Source: Adineta steineri
Lineage: Eukaryota > Rotifera > Eurotatoria > Adinetida > Adinetidae
NCBI GenBank assembly: GCA_905250115.1
Contig: CAJNOI010000011.1
Location: 951,414 to 1,015,413 of the forward strand
Reading direction: 5' to 3'
Length of the DNA: 64,000 nucleotides
The notes under the pieces are model-generated. The model ran no database searches. It was not told the DNA's origin and saw nothing but the letters and a program-made list of their open reading frames with translations. Position 1 is the first letter of the stretch, and each line of letters opens with the position of its first letter. Made by a program: the position numbers and the translations under genes. Below are positions 12,201 to 24,732 of the stretch, piece after piece.

Positions 12201-12896
12201 TGATGTACAATTGCGAGTATCCCATACTTGAATCTGTCCATCAAGAGATCCTGTTAATAACAAACAAGGATCATGTGGTGAATATGATATTGTTGAAATC
12301 GGACGCTAGAAACAAAAAAAAAGAAAACATTAAGTATTATTCAGATTTATCCGATTAAGTAGTAAAATAATGTTCGTATTATCGAGGCGTCGGTGGTGTA
12401 ACGGTTAGCATGGTTGCCTTCCAAGCAGCCGACCCGGGTTCGACTCCCGGCCGACGCACTTCGTTCTTTTTTTTTCAAGAAATTTTCTTACTTGATGATG
12501 AGAATCAATAACCATATTTGTTTCATTTATACGTGAATGATCAACAGTATATACACGAACAATACGATCGATAGCTACAGCATATTGATTTGTATCACAA
12601 TGATTCCATTCAACAATTGGCCGATTAATATTACATGTATCAAATAATGATACTAATTTAATATCAGATAAAGATGGTATAAAGGTATTTCCATCCTCAC
12701 CAATTATATGATCAATTTGTGAAGTAGTTGTTTCGAAATTAATAAATGCAAGATCATGATTACCGACAAGTAAAAGACGTGTTTCTTGATCATTAAAGGC
12801 TATGGAATGACAATCGAAATTAAGTAGATTTTTGCCCGTATCAAATGTAAGTGAATGATTTGTTGTTGCACTACTATTTCGTTCATAAATCATCAT
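9277..12896 (-). CDS. WDR59: GATOR2 complex protein WDR59 (Sea3-like)
   Basis: Five exons, all in compatible phase: 12492-12896, 11871-12305, 11230-11813, 9896-11184 and 9277-9830, totalling 1088 aa. Order: N-terminal WD40 propeller (for example SLDGQIQVWDTRN), an acidic Ser-rich insert, an RWD domain beginning near LNSLQNEYGPYITVEG, a low-complexity Asn/Ser region, a segment RTCGARFSSATHLVCFG matching human WDR59 RTSGARFCGAGYLVYF, a helical region, and a C-terminal zinc RING-like module (ICSICLKP, CASCGHGGH, HEWF, then CPEKDCICKC). WDR59 is a GATOR2 scaffold that promotes mTORC1 signalling at the lysosome by opposing GATOR1. Two ATGs (12896, 12893) directly follow an AG, so a further 5' exon cannot be excluded, although the first residues align with the human N-terminus. 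Intron 1 contains a tRNA gene on the other strand. Confidence 0.93.
12387..12458 (+). tRNA. tRNA-Gly (anticodon TCC)
   Basis: 72-nt cloverleaf. Acceptor stem GCGTCGG pairs with CCGACGC, followed by discriminator A. The D arm contains GTGTAACGGTTAGCAT. Anticodon stem GTTGC/GCAGC encloses loop CTTCCAA with anticodon TCC. T arm is CCGGG-TTCGACT-CCCGG. No encoded CCA, as expected for a eukaryotic nuclear tRNA. A run of T about 7-15 nt downstream (12465-12474) is a typical pol III terminator. It lies on the plus strand inside intron 1 of the minus-strand WDR59 gene. Confidence 0.96.
12464..12475 (+). terminator. Pol III oligo-T terminator of tRNA-Gly
   Basis: A run of nine or more T residues just after the tRNA 3' end. 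On the other strand it is part of the WDR59 intron. Confidence 0.7.
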
Positions 12897-14430
12897 CTAC
12901 AAATATTTTAATATGTATTAATATAATTAAGATTATATATTATATTTTATTTTTCATTTTCTTGATTTATTTGTTTTATTAATAATTGGGATACATTTAA
13001 TAATATATTTCTTCAACTTTGAATTACTAAATCTTAAGGAAACATTTTACCTGATAAATCTATTTTAACATTAGTATTTGTTTTTGTCTAAATGATATTA
13101 TTAAGTTGCATTTTTGATTAGAAATGTAAAAATTGGTGATAGTAATAATGATAAAGATAGTATCGAATCATTCGAAAGTTATATATAAGCAAATGATGGT
13201 TTTTTCTAATTTTAAACAAATAATAATAAAATATCACGTGAGGATAATGATGTCATATGTATATACATAAATGAAATATCTAAAAATACTGATTTCGTAT
13301 AGAATTAAAATATTACATATTATTTTTCTTATCGTTTATCAACTGATAATGACATTTCTTGATCTTCTTGGACTTGGAATGATATACTCAAATATAAATA
13401 ATAGTGAATGGATGTATCTCATAACCAAAGTAAAATATTTCACTAGAGAGGTCGCTCTTTCACAATTCAATGCTGATATTTAAAAGGAATCTTATCTTAT
13501 TATTATTCAATAGAAAAATATATACTGCATACATATTTTCAATAACAGTTTTAGTTATTGTATCAAATAGTTGTATATAAACAAGAGTTGTATTTACATG
13601 GTATCGATATCGATGATAATATTCTTATCATATGATTACTTGTAATAATTCTGTAAGAAGCATTGGTAAACAACTAGAAATTATGGATAGGATAAAAGCG
13701 GTAGATGTATTTTAATAACGTATCGAAAATCTAAAATTAGAGATGATACTGGCTTAAAAATCAGCAATAAATCTTAAATATTATCTTTTATACCGAACAT
13801 ATAATGAAAAAGAGGTAAAAATCTTAATTAAATTAGATAAACTATTTTATTGACGTAGTTTATCATAATTTGTATTTATATTGATAAAAATCTAGCAGAC
13901 TAAAAGATATTAGGTACTTTCCAATAGATACTTGAATTTTCATTGAACAATGTTTCGAAGAATGTGTGAGAGTAACTTCCTTCTTTACCATCATTCTCAT
14001 CACACTACTCACATCTTCAAGTAGACTTTCTCTCAAAGAATCAGCAGTAGGTCATTTATTTTCAAAGCGAGAATTTTATTGATTGCTCAAAATGAATGAT
14101 CTTATTTTCAACAGATCTGAGAAAAATAATTAAGCTTATGAAACTTTTCTATATTGTTTTGCACTTTGAGTAATTGCAATACATATAGTTCTATGCATCC
14201 AGAAAAGTTCCATAACTAGAAATATTATTATTAAAGAATGAATTACTGTCCAATGTATGAATATACTGGTGTATTTGCCAATATCATCTATAATCGCAAT
14301 GTTTTGTTGAAATTCATAATATCGAGCGAGCGTAAATAGCAGTTCCATAGTACAATGTTTTATAAGCGTAATGTTTTTAGTAGAGTAATATAATGTTAAT
14401 GAATAAATAGTGGTTGATCATCGATAAATC
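12897..14430. other. Intergenic region, no confident gene
   Basis: About 1.5 kb of AT-rich sequence. Open frames at 13271-13483 (+) and 14136-14348 (-) are short. The minus one encodes a hydrophobic helix but has no family match I can recognise and no linked exon. WDR59's promoter should lie at the left end. Confidence 0.5.
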
Positions 14431-16285
14431 TTAACAATGCAAGAGAACACTGACACTGTTCGGACCATAGTTAGCAACAATAATATCAGGTTTATTATCG
14501 CTATTCACATCGACGACTGCTACTACTTGAGGATTAGTGCCAACTGTGTAATTAGTTTGAGTATTAAAAGTGCCCATGCCTGCATTGAGAAGAACACCGA
14601 CGGTGTTCGAACCAGTATTTGCTACAATAATATCAGGTTTTGTGTCATTATTCACGTCGACGACTGCTACTGATACTGGAGAACTGCCGACTGGATACAT
14701 AATTTGACCATTAAAAGTGCCACTACCCGTGTTGAGAAGAACACCAACGGTGTTCGAACCATAGTTTGCAACAATAATATCAGATTTGTTGTCGCTATTC
14801 ACATCGGCGACTGCTACTGACCATGGATTAGTGCCAACTGAGTAATTAGTTTGAGCATTAAAGGTACCACTTCCTGCGTTAAGAAGAACGCTGACGGTGT
14901 TCGAACCAGTGTTTGCTACAATAATATCAGGTTTTGTGTCATTATTCACGTCGACGACTACTACTGAGGATGGATTAGTGCCAACTGGATACGTAGTTTG
15001 AGCATTAAAAGTGCCATGCCTGCATTGAGAAGAACACCGACGGTGTTCGAACCAAAGTTTGCTACAATAATATCAGGTTTTGTGTCGCTATTCACATCGA
15101 CAACTGCTACTGACCATGGAGAAGAGCCATCTGAGTAATTAGTTTGAGTATTAAAAGCGCCATTGCCTGCGTTGAGAAGAACACCGACGGTGTTCGAACC
15201 AGAGTTTCCTACAATAATATCAGGCTTATTATCGTTATTCACATCGACGACTGCTACTGAGCGTGGACCACTACCAACTGAGTAAGTAGCTTGATCATGA
15301 AACGTATTATTGCAGACTATTAAAGACAAAAATTATTTTAATATTTTTGTATGATTTATAGACAAAAAGTCATCGTTTTACAGGCCGACTTTTTAATTTA
15401 GTTAATGTTTAGAGAAGGATAAAACAGTCGAGTCTAGAGAATCACGAGAAGTCATAAAACGTCAACGAGTACCTTCAGCTTCGTATATAGATACTAGCTT
15501 GCCTGTGTAGAAAGATCAGTTTTTTCATCTTCAGAAGTTTTTTGTTCAATAAACTCGTCTTGTTTATTCGGATTTGATATGATTAGAAGTACCAAGCACT
15601 ACATTTTTAAATCTCGTGAAACTAATTCTCTTTTCAACATCTCACGTAAGTATTAAGTGTTTAACTCCACACTCACCACTTGTTGTTGAAGTTGATGTTG
15701 ATGATGATGTTGTTGATGATATTGCTGTTGGTGTTGATGATGATATTGTACTCGGCTCTGTTTCGAAAAAAAGAGATTATTGTAGTGCAATACAATCCGA
15801 AGACAGATACTAATGACTAGCGAATACTACAAATTACACTCAGTAGAAAATATCATTGATATATTAGCAAATTTTTTTGGAGTTTAAAAAACACAAACGT
15901 CAAATTCATTCAAATCATTAGAATATGTGTATATAAATAGCTATCATATTTTTGTCGTATTGCGAAATGAAAACTTACGATATTCTAGAATATTTAATAT
16001 TGATATTGATGATTGATTAAGAAATATAATAGTAGAATTTAGATAAAATTCAACATAAATTGTACTAGTATTTGAACGATATAATTGACAAGTTTGATTT
16101 GTTGAAAAATAATTCAAAGCAGATATTGAATCATTTACTTTGATCATTTCACATATGCATTGATCTTCTGTCACATTGAGTAAATTATTATACATATTAC
16201 CAACTATTATAATATTTTGTATTTTAGTAATAAGAATAGAATTACAAACACAAAATAATGATAAAATAAATAATATCCAAAACAT
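14431..16285 (-). pseudogene. Secreted FG-GAP/VCBS repeat protein with PAN-like N-terminus, frameshifted
   Basis: Three exons fit in phase: 15979-16285, 15677-15757 and 14431-15316. Exon 1 has a signal peptide (MFWILFILSLFCVCNS) and a Cys-containing module with QCICEM and TNQTCQLYRS that looks PAN/apple-like. Exon 2 is a Ser/Thr linker. Exon 3 encodes FG-GAP/VCBS repeats with the recurring unit DVNNDNKPDIIVANxGSNTV and ends SVLLHC. Such calcium-binding beta-propeller repeats act in extracellular adhesion or recognition. At about 15013-15016 one C is missing relative to a sister repeat (GTGCCATGCC versus GTGCCCATGCC at 14571), which shifts the frame. Without the shift the protein would be roughly 420 aa. 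This may be true decay or a sequencing error; everything else looks intact. Confidence 0.75.
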
Positions 16286-17548
16286 GTTGTACTTCTTTAG
16301 TTTCTAAAATATTTTATAACTGTTTGACTAACTTGTATGACTAGTTGTTTTCTTCTGTTTTCTACAATACTCTTTCTCTCTCATTTAATAATTATTCGTT
16401 CCCGGAAAAAAGCGCCATACGTTTTTGCAACAAGTTTTTTTTCCAACAAGACTGATACATCCATAACTACACTATGTTATTGTTGTTTCTTTAACTATTT
16501 AAAAGACTGAATTCGTTACCATCAAGATATTAACAAAAGAAACAAAATAGTTATATTCTGCTGCGAATTACTCTGTTTTTAATTAAATTGTCTTTTGGAA
16601 GTATTCTTCAAATATCATGAAAGACAGAAAAAAAAGTGTTGATATTAACTAATGACTTCATCTGTACGCTCAGTAAACGCATTTCATCGATGAGAAACAA
16701 TTGCGTCTACTTATTTCATATATAGTCAACGTAAGCACTGACAACAACAGGAATAAACACATGTATTCTATTGTTTTCCATTGATTTTGTTGATGACGTC
16801 GAATATTATCTCATTTGTGATATTTTTCAAATAAAAGTCATTGTAAATAAATATTTATCTCATGTACATTAATGTAGCTTCACTATCTTGTCAAATGAAT
16901 TATATTATAACTATAGAAATTGTTTCTATAAAAGAAGACATTACTCATAACATATACTTAACTATATTATTTTAATCATTTTTCCTTCTATGGACTACTA
17001 GTCGCTTCGTTTGGCTCTAAACACACCACATCTTTATTTACTAGCTACTTAAATGATAGCCCTATTCAATACTTAATCTTAATAGAATAAAACAAGATTT
17101 ATTATACACAATATTTTTAAGATTATAGTAACTGTTGTATATAAGTTTATACACATAATTTGAATCTATTTATGATACTATGTTACAGTTTATACATGAA
17201 TACAAAAACTAGATAAGACCAGATTCAATAGAGTCCTCATGTCTTGCCATTATAGAGAGAGAGCAATATGAAAAAAAGATGTAAATGTGCCCTATTCAAT
17301 TTCTATATGTTTTATTGCAAACGATGAAAAACTTCTCGTTCGTTTATTTTTGACTTTTTGTACCTAAATATATATTATTAATAGTGTTCGAAACTAGTTA
17401 CATATATGAAATATATTCAATTAGAAGAACAAAGAAAGAATAGTTTTTTTTTATTATATCTTTCATAACATTAATACAGGAGAGAAAAAATATTTTGGTT
17501 TTATATCTCTTCAATTACGATGGCATTTATCGAATAAAATAAAAATAA
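16286..17548. other. Intergenic region, no gene seen
   Basis: About 1.26 kb, AT-rich, without long frames. It holds the promoter side of the FG-GAP gene and the 3' flank of the pentapeptide gene. No repeats shared with the rest of the window were noticed. Confidence 0.5.
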
Positions 17549-18433
17549 TCATATAATAGCAGTTGAACCATTAGGTAATATTGCTCCTTGTAAACTATGT
17601 ACTGTAGCTAATTGTTGAGATGTAATTTTAGCTCCTAATAAATTCGAAAAATTAAATATTGCTTGAGTAACATCAGTATTTGTCCAGTCAGTTCGTTGTA
17701 ATGATGCATGACTAAAATCTGCATATGAACAATTTGACTCATAAAATGATGAATCATCTAAAATTGAATATGAAAAATTGCTTTGATATAAATAAACATT
17801 TTTTAATTTTATATCTCGAGCAACAACATTTACAAATCGAAATTGATTATAAAATGAGCCTGGAGGAAATATTAATGATGATAAATCTGCACGAGATATA
17901 CTAATACGTTTTTGAATACCACTATCAATTAATAATTGTATAAGTAAAATCTTTCGTGCTGGATCAAGTTGTCTTAATGCATGTAATGTTTTTGTACGAA
18001 TAATAAATGATATACGTTCATCATCATTATCATCTTCTTTAATTTCATTATCATCATCATCATCATCATCTCGAGGAGACGAAGAAGAAGAAGTATCATT
18101 GTAAATTTTAACTGTCTTATATTTAAGAAGAAGATTACATAAATCATGTTCAAATGTATTTAATATAACTTGTTTTTGTTGATCTTGTAATAATTTTAGA
18201 TCTTGTAAACGATTATTTAAAGCAATTGCTTTCGAATTTTCATTTTGATGATCACTAATATTTTGTTGTTGTAATGGAAGAACAACTGTTAAAATTCCAA
18301 CAACAAGTGGAACAAAAAGTGATGAGAGTAGAGTAAGCCATTCATATAATGAATGTTTTAAACATCCTTTATTTTTTTTTATTTTTACTGGAGATATTTC
18401 TTCGTCAGTTTTAATTGTTTTGAGTTCCGACAT
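17549..18433 (-). CDS. Membrane-anchored pentapeptide-repeat protein
   Basis: Intronless 294-aa protein from an ATG. Residues about 32-54 form a TM helix (WLTLLSSLFVPLVVGILTVVL), followed by a Gln-rich coiled segment, an acidic run (poly-Asp after a Ser run, about residues 116-140), and a C-terminal solenoid of A(D/N)LxX-type pentapeptides including ISRADLSSL, YADFSHASLQ and FNFSNLLGAKIT. The C-terminal cap LQGAILPNGS is the same type as in the protein encoded at 39473-40508 (FDNVIMPNG), so the two are paralogues of one architecture. Topology suggests a short cytosolic N-terminus. Pentapeptide repeats form right-handed beta helices for protein binding; the ligand here is unknown. Confidence 0.85.
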   Translation of the reverse strand: MSELKTIKTDEEISPVKIKKNKGCLKHSLYEWLTLLSSLFVPLVVGILTVVLPLQQQNISDHQNENSKAIALNNRLQDLKLLQDQQKQVILNTFEHDLCNLLLKYKTVKIYNDTSSSSSPRDDDDDDDNEIKEDDNDDERISFIIRTKTLHALRQLDPARKILLIQLLIDSGIQKRISISRADLSSLIFPPGSFYNQFRFVNVVARDIKLKNVYLYQSNFSYSILDDSSFYESNCSYADFSHASLQRTDWTNTDVTQAIFNFSNLLGAKITSQQLATVHSLQGAILPNGSTAII

Positions 18434-19415
18434 GATAAAAAGAAGAAGAAGAATATTGATGAAACTATGTTTTTATAGAATCAAATAACCTTTATCATAT
18501 TCCAATGTATGATTGACTATTTCAAAGGGTATATTACCATGTTATAAAATAAATAAGAAAGAGCAAAAATGTAAAAGTATTACATTGATATGTTATTCTT
18601 TTTATAATGATAGGATGATTCATTTTAAGATTTTTGGATTATTACTAAAATATATTTAAATAAAAATTTGTATTTGCTAAACGAGTACAGTTATCATTTA
18701 TGAATATATGGTAATAGTGAAGATAATCTGTACTATTGAGAAAATAAATCGTAAATAAAATGATCGTGTTCGATTGTTATGCATAATAGTGTTGGTATAG
18801 ATGTTCATAAAATATCTCCTTTAATTTTCATTTTTTATTTTTCTATTATCAATAAACAAGCATGTGATTGTCTATACTTAGTTTTCGACGAGCAGAAAAA
18901 AAAGAAACGACAAAAAATGATAGGTAAATATGAGTTAAAAATAACGTGTCACATGTAAAAATAAAAGTAAAAAAGAAAGGTATGTATATTTCTTTATTTA
19001 TATATAATAAAATAGCTGTACTTTTAATATAAAAGACATCGTTGAGATTGTGGTTTACACAAGAATAAAAAACGTCTGATAAAAACAATGACATAGATAA
19101 ACTATCTTTTCTGATACACAACAAATATTAATAATACTGAAAATGTTAGGATAATGATTATTAACCACTACATTCTATTTCAAGCGTTATTTTTTATTTA
19201 AAATATATGTTGCTAAACAAATATTGTCTTAACAACTACCTCGACTCATTTCGCTTACTATCAATGAACAAGTTATCTCATGTATTATCTTAGAAAGAAA
19301 AAAAATCTTTAGTGTTTCTATTTTTATTTATCTCTATCTAAATAACACAATATAAAACAAATATTGTTATTTTATTAGAACATTCATAAGAAGAAGAAAA
19401 AAAGAGGCAACAAAC
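18434..19415. other. Divergent promoter region between pentapeptide and GH3 genes
   Basis: About 980 nt of AT-rich sequence. A minus-strand open frame at 18849-19124 looks non-coding (Phe/Tyr/Ser rich with no domain). The right end has an A-rich leader directly before the GH3 ATG. Confidence 0.5.
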
Positions 19416-21791
19416 ATGATGTATGTTCGTTTAATATTACTTTTTACTTATATTATTACTATCAATACACAAACAGGAAGTTTTCCTGATTGTAAATCAG
19501 GTCCACTTTCAACATTTCCTATATGTGATCAATCTCTTCCATCTCGTGTACGAGCTGCTGATGTCGTTAGTCGTATGACAACAGCTGAAAAAATTACACA
19601 ATTAGTAACAACTGCTGCTGCTATACCACGTTTAGGTTTACCAAAATTTGAATGGTGGTCTGAAGCTTTACATGGTGTAGCTTATTCACCTGGTGTTGCA
19701 TTTGGTGGTGATTTACCAGCAGCTAGTAGTTTTCCAATGCCTATCAATCTTGGTGCAACATTTAATTTAAGTCTTGTTCATCGTATTGCTAGTATTATAT
19801 CAAATGAAGCACGTGCATTTAATAATGAAGGTCGTGCTGGTTTAGTATTTTTTACACCAAATATAAATATATTTCGTGATCCACGTTGGGGTCGTGGTCA
19901 AGAAACACCAGGTGAAGATCCATTTTTAACATCACAATATGTTTATACATTAATTAATGGTTTACAACGTGGTGATGATGAACGATATTTAAAAATAGCT
20001 GCAGATTGTAAACATTATGCTGCTTATGATTTAGAAGATTGGAATGGTACAGATCGTTATCATTTTGATGCTCGTGTTAGTGATCAAGATCTTATTGAAA
20101 CATATATGCCACCATTTGAAACTTGTATACGTGATGCAAAAGTAGCAAGTATTATGTGTAGTTATAATGCTGTTAATGGTGTTCCATCATGTGCTAATAA
20201 ATTCATATTGGAAACTATTGCACGGTAATACTATTTTTTTTTCTTTTAAAAATAATTTTATTTATTTTAGTGAATCATATCATCTTGATGGTTTTGTTGT
20301 TAGTGATTGTGGAGCTGTTTCAACAATTATGAATGCACATCATTATACATCAACAGTAGAAGATACAGTTGCTGTGGCATTACATGCTGGTACAGATCTT
20401 AATTGCGGTGATTTTTATTCAAAAAATACTCAAACAGCATTAGATAAAAAGACAATTGTTGAAGCTGATATTGATCAAGCACTTCAACGAACATTTAATG
20501 TTCTTGTTCGTCTTGGTTATTTTGATCCACCTGAACAACAACCATATAGAAAATTATCTAAAACTGATGTTGATACAGAAGAAGCTAGACAATTATCATT
20601 AGAAGCTGCACAACAAAGTATTGTTCTATTGAAAAATACAAACAAAGCATTACCATTCGATATAAATGGTTTACAAAATAAAAAAATTGCATTAATTGGA
20701 CCAACAGCTAATGCAACTGGATTAATGCAAGGAAATTATTTTGGAAACGCACCATTTTTAATTAGTCCTCTTTTAGGATTTGAATTAATAACACAAAGTA
20801 AAATTTTAATCAATTTATTTCGTTATCATTTCATCTTCTTCTTTTATATTAAGGTCATTCAATCAATATTTCATATGCTATGGGTTGTAAAATTACAGAT
20901 AATGATGAAAGTGGTTTTGCAGCAGCTATTGAATTAGCTAAATCATCTGATATTGTTATATTCTTGGGTGGTATTGATCAATCTGTAGAATCTGAAGGTC
21001 ATGATCGAACATCTATTGCATTACCTGATGTTCAACTTAGATTGATTGAACAACTCGAAAAAGTTGTTCGTACACCACTTCATGTTGTTATTATGTCGGG
21101 AAGTAGTCTTGATTTATCGTATGTAAGTGATTCAAATGAATGTGCAAGTCTTATTTGGATGGGTTATGCTGGTCAATCAGGTGGTCTTGCTTTAGCTAAT
21201 GTTATGTTTGGTGTATATAATCCTGGTGGACGTTTACCAATTACAATTTATCCTGAATCATATGTTAATGCTGTTAGTATGTTTGATATGCAAATGCGAC
21301 CATCATCAACAAATCCTGGCCGAACATATAAATTTTATACAGGAAAAGCAATTTTTGAATTTGGTGATGGTCTTTCTTATACAACATTTGATTATTCATG
21401 GTCTAATGATTCTTTAGTATCAAAATTTTCAATTCAATCATTAATGAAAAATAATTATAATGAAAAGAATGTAGTAGGTCATCCCTATCGTGTTAATATA
21501 ACAAATACAGGTATGGTAGCAGGTGATGATGTAGTTCTTGCATATGTTATACCACCACAAAAAACTTTCAATGATCAAACACCACCATTAAAAAAATTAT
21601 TTGGATTTGAACGTGTACATTTAAATGTTCATGAATCAACTGAAGTATTTTTTCCATTCAATATGCAATCATTATTAACTGTGGCTCATGATGGATCGAA
21701 ATGGTTAGAACCAGGTTTCTATAAAATTCTTATTGGTAAACAACATATACATACAATACATTTACAAGGAAAACCAACTCGATGGTCTTAA
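19416..21791 (+). CDS. Secreted glycoside hydrolase family 3, beta-D-xylosidase-like
   Basis: Three exons, 19416-20224, 20271-20797 and 20854-21791, give 757 aa, matching plant/bacterial BXL-type GH3 enzymes (about 750-780 aa). A signal peptide (MMYVRLILLFTYIITINTQT) starts the protein. The GH3 N-terminal barrel has EWWSEALHGVA, NINIFRDPRWGRGQETPGED and KHYAAYDLEDW. The catalytic nucleophile is Asp of GFVVSDCGAV (about residue 282). The C-terminal sandwich carries ESEGHDRTSIALP, where the BXL acid/base region lies, and a fibronectin-III-like end (FEFGDGLSYTTF). The enzyme likely releases xylose or arabinose from plant or algal polysaccharide in the gut. BXL-type GH3 is unusual in animals and suggests horizontal acquisition followed by intron gain; a tree would be needed. 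All motifs are intact. Confidence 0.93.
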
Positions 21792-22074
21792 ATTGAAATT
21801 TTATATCAAAAACTTTTTTTTCTAATTAATAATAAAAATAGAATTGATAATAAAATAAATACACATATGAACTTTCATTAGAAATAAGTATATTGTTGTA
21901 AATATCTGTATATTTTTTTCTCATTTGTTATTTTTACAAAATTGCCGTCCTGTTTGTATTATTATCTATGATATTCTATAGTATAATTTTATCTTTATCA
22001 TACCGAGCTTATTAGCAGATAGTAACTATTTTTATAACTGATTCTTAATGTATTATCAATACAACTAGATGGTG

Positions 22075-22310
22075 GTACTCGAGTTTCATTCGGCTACGCA
22101 ATAATGATTTCAAGATTTTCAGATATTTCTCGTTATTCACGACTGTCTTAGGATTGAGTGAAATTTATATATTTTCAAGAAACGGGTGATACTAATTCGC
22201 TAATTTTTACTAACATATGTTGAAAGAACACTGATGATTCATTGTTTAATAGTTGGTAAAGAATGCAAAATATGTTTTGGCGTTGTGGATGTAGAATGAG
22301 TAGAGTACCC
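22075..22310 (+). repeat. Dispersed repeat R3, copy 1
   Basis: Begins ACTCGAGTTTCATTCGGCTA and includes AACATATGTTGAAAGAACACT. It matches 26421-26655 in direct orientation over roughly 240 bp with scattered differences and a 25-nt gap. Both copies end in a telomere-like hairpin. Confidence 0.75.
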
Positions 22311-22316
22311 ACACCT
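22283..22316. repeat. Telomere-like hairpin 1
   Basis: Short G/T-rich arm GTGGATG, core GAATGAGTAGAGTACC, then C/A-rich arm CCACACC. The core is shared with the hairpin at 26650. Confidence 0.6.
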
Positions 22317-24657
22317 TAAGTGGCAATCCGGAGAGGCGCCGACGAATGACCAGCTGCTGCTTACTTTTGTCGAAAGTACATTCAGGTAAAACCTAAATCG
22401 AAAGAATAGTTGCCGAACAACTGAATTGAATCGTTTAAGATGGTGTTCTCAGTTATAAAAAATTGAAAAGCAATTTTCTTTTCATTTAGCTATAGGAATT
22501 AGTTTTTCTCGATGTATACAACATTTTTAACATGCATTTGACAAAAAGATTTTCAAAATGAACTTGCGTATATTCTAAATTTAACTTTTCCAGTAATTTT
22601 TATACAAGAATTGAACTGGTAAGTAAATACATTCTTTGAAGTTGGATAATATATACAAACTCATTTCTATAGCCACAGTCAATGTCATTAAACGAATAAA
22701 ATATTTTGAAAATCATCTCAGATAATCTATCCAAGACAAAATGAGTTGTTGAAAATGCTAGTGATGTTTGGAATCCAACGGGAAATAATCTAGATGAAAT
22801 GTGTTTGAATTCATTTCATGTCTAAGTTCCCCATATGAAGGACAATCGATTTATAAATATTGGGTTAATAGATTGTAAAGGTGTTTTTTCAAGAATAACA
22901 TAACTGAATAGGAGGATTTCAGTCAATGGTGGAGTAAGTTGTACTGAAGAATGTAATGTCTAAGACGGTAGATATATCTTGAACCCACGGTTCACATTGC
23001 TATTTCATTTATTCAAAAAGTGAAAAAGATTTGTGGAGAGATTTGGCAGTTTAGTTGATATGAGAAGCCTTCATATGATTCACAGGATGCAAAAAAACAT
23101 CTGAGAGTATGTCTTTATTGGTTTTAAGGTAAAGATTTCGAGTTTAGCCATCCTTCCAATCATATATATTAAAAATAGTATCGTTTCTTAATTAATAAAA
23201 TAAATTAAGCAACAGTCTTTTAACGTGTTCCAGAATTCGTTCTATCGAAAACACTCATATTAAGAAGTAATATATAACACAGAAAGTCTTTCATCATAAG
23301 GAAAAAAAACTCAGACGGCAGTCGATCGAAAGAAAATTAACAATCTGTGCTAAACTTTTAATAATTTTCATTATTTCCGATAAATGTTTTCAAACTTCTT
23401 TTTTTTGATTCAGCTCGACTTAACATTTATTAAACTTCTCTCAGTTTAAGTCTAGCTGAAACTTTAAAGAACCTGAATTGCGTCCATCTCTGTTATATAT
23501 TACATTGTTGAGCTCACTAAAGAAAGTATCGTATCCAATATCCGCATATTAAAGTGTCACTGCGGCAAGAATATCTGATGGATTAAAAGAAATCGATAAA
23601 AAAGAAGAACAGGCATCACATTGATTTATCGTTTTTTATATACAATAGGAAGCAGTCGGTAGTGGTGGACCGCAGGGATACCAATGAACTACTGTTAGAT
23701 GAGTCTGAAACTTATAAAAGCTTTGAAGACGACCGTAAAAATCGCATCTTCTCCAAAAAAGATGGAGATAATTGTATAAATCTATTTTCTCTTTGTGAAT
23801 ATATAAATTATGATATAGTGACAAGTACAATATAATAAGTAGTATCTGATGATGATCAGCTTAAAATCAATCGAGAATCAATTGAGTTCCTTCGACGAGC
23901 GTTATTTCTTTCAGAAAAGCTTCACCGAATCCGAAGGATGAGAGTTACTTGTTGTCGTTAGAGCTCTATATTTATAGGAAGCCTGATTTCTTGCTTTTTC
24001 GAAAAAAATATTATTATTGTTTTTATTTCACTTTTCAAATATATAAATCATTATTAAAAAAATGTTGTCATCAATCCATTAAAACTGAGTCAACATAGAA
24101 GAATTTTACCTTGGTAATTTCCAAATTTCTTTGAAAATTAAAAAGCTTGATGGCCTAGTGTTATCGATCTATCAGAGGAACTATTGCTGATGCTGATTAT
24201 CTTCGCTGAATAAAAAAAATCGCTCTGTACAATATGATGTCATTCTTTTATTGATTGATGACTTATGTGAAACGTTGATAAATATTGAAATTCTTTCAGT
24301 TAATTGAAATCATCGAAACTTCTACTATAATTAATGAAAGATCGTACAGCGGTATTAAAAGAAATAAGAAAGAAAAAACATAGTAAACACCATATTCAAT
24401 TATTTTCTTTCTTTTCTTATCCTACTTGAAGGATTGCATACCTCATCGCCAAAATCACATGCAAATTCCGTCTAAAATTCCATGTGATTTCGACGGATGT
24501 GGCTGTAGATTTGGAGAATGCCTTATACACTTCACATCCATACTCGCAAGATTATTTCACGAGATACACAAAAAATGTAAAGAAATCAGAAGAATCATAT
24601 TGCTTCTCTTTTGGTTTGTTTTTTGTTATCACAATAAAGCTAAGAAATCATTCAGAA

Positions 24658-24732
24658 AGGGTATGGATGTGGGTGAGGATGAAGGTTGTTTTATCTTCTC
24701 TCTTCCTCACCCACACTTACCCATACACACCT
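24658..24732. repeat. Telomere-like hairpin 2
   Basis: Left arm GGTATGGATGTGGGTGAGG pairs with the right arm around CCTCACCCACACTTACCCAT, separated by a T-rich loop of about 20 nt. Confidence 0.7.

Noticed and set aside
14136-14348. 70-codon minus-strand frame with one hydrophobic helix
   Set aside because: Hydrophobic stretches are common in translations of AT-rich DNA; no family signal.
18849-19124. 91-codon minus-strand frame
   Set aside because: Phe/Tyr/Ser-rich translation of AT-rich DNA in a promoter region; no domain or linked exon.
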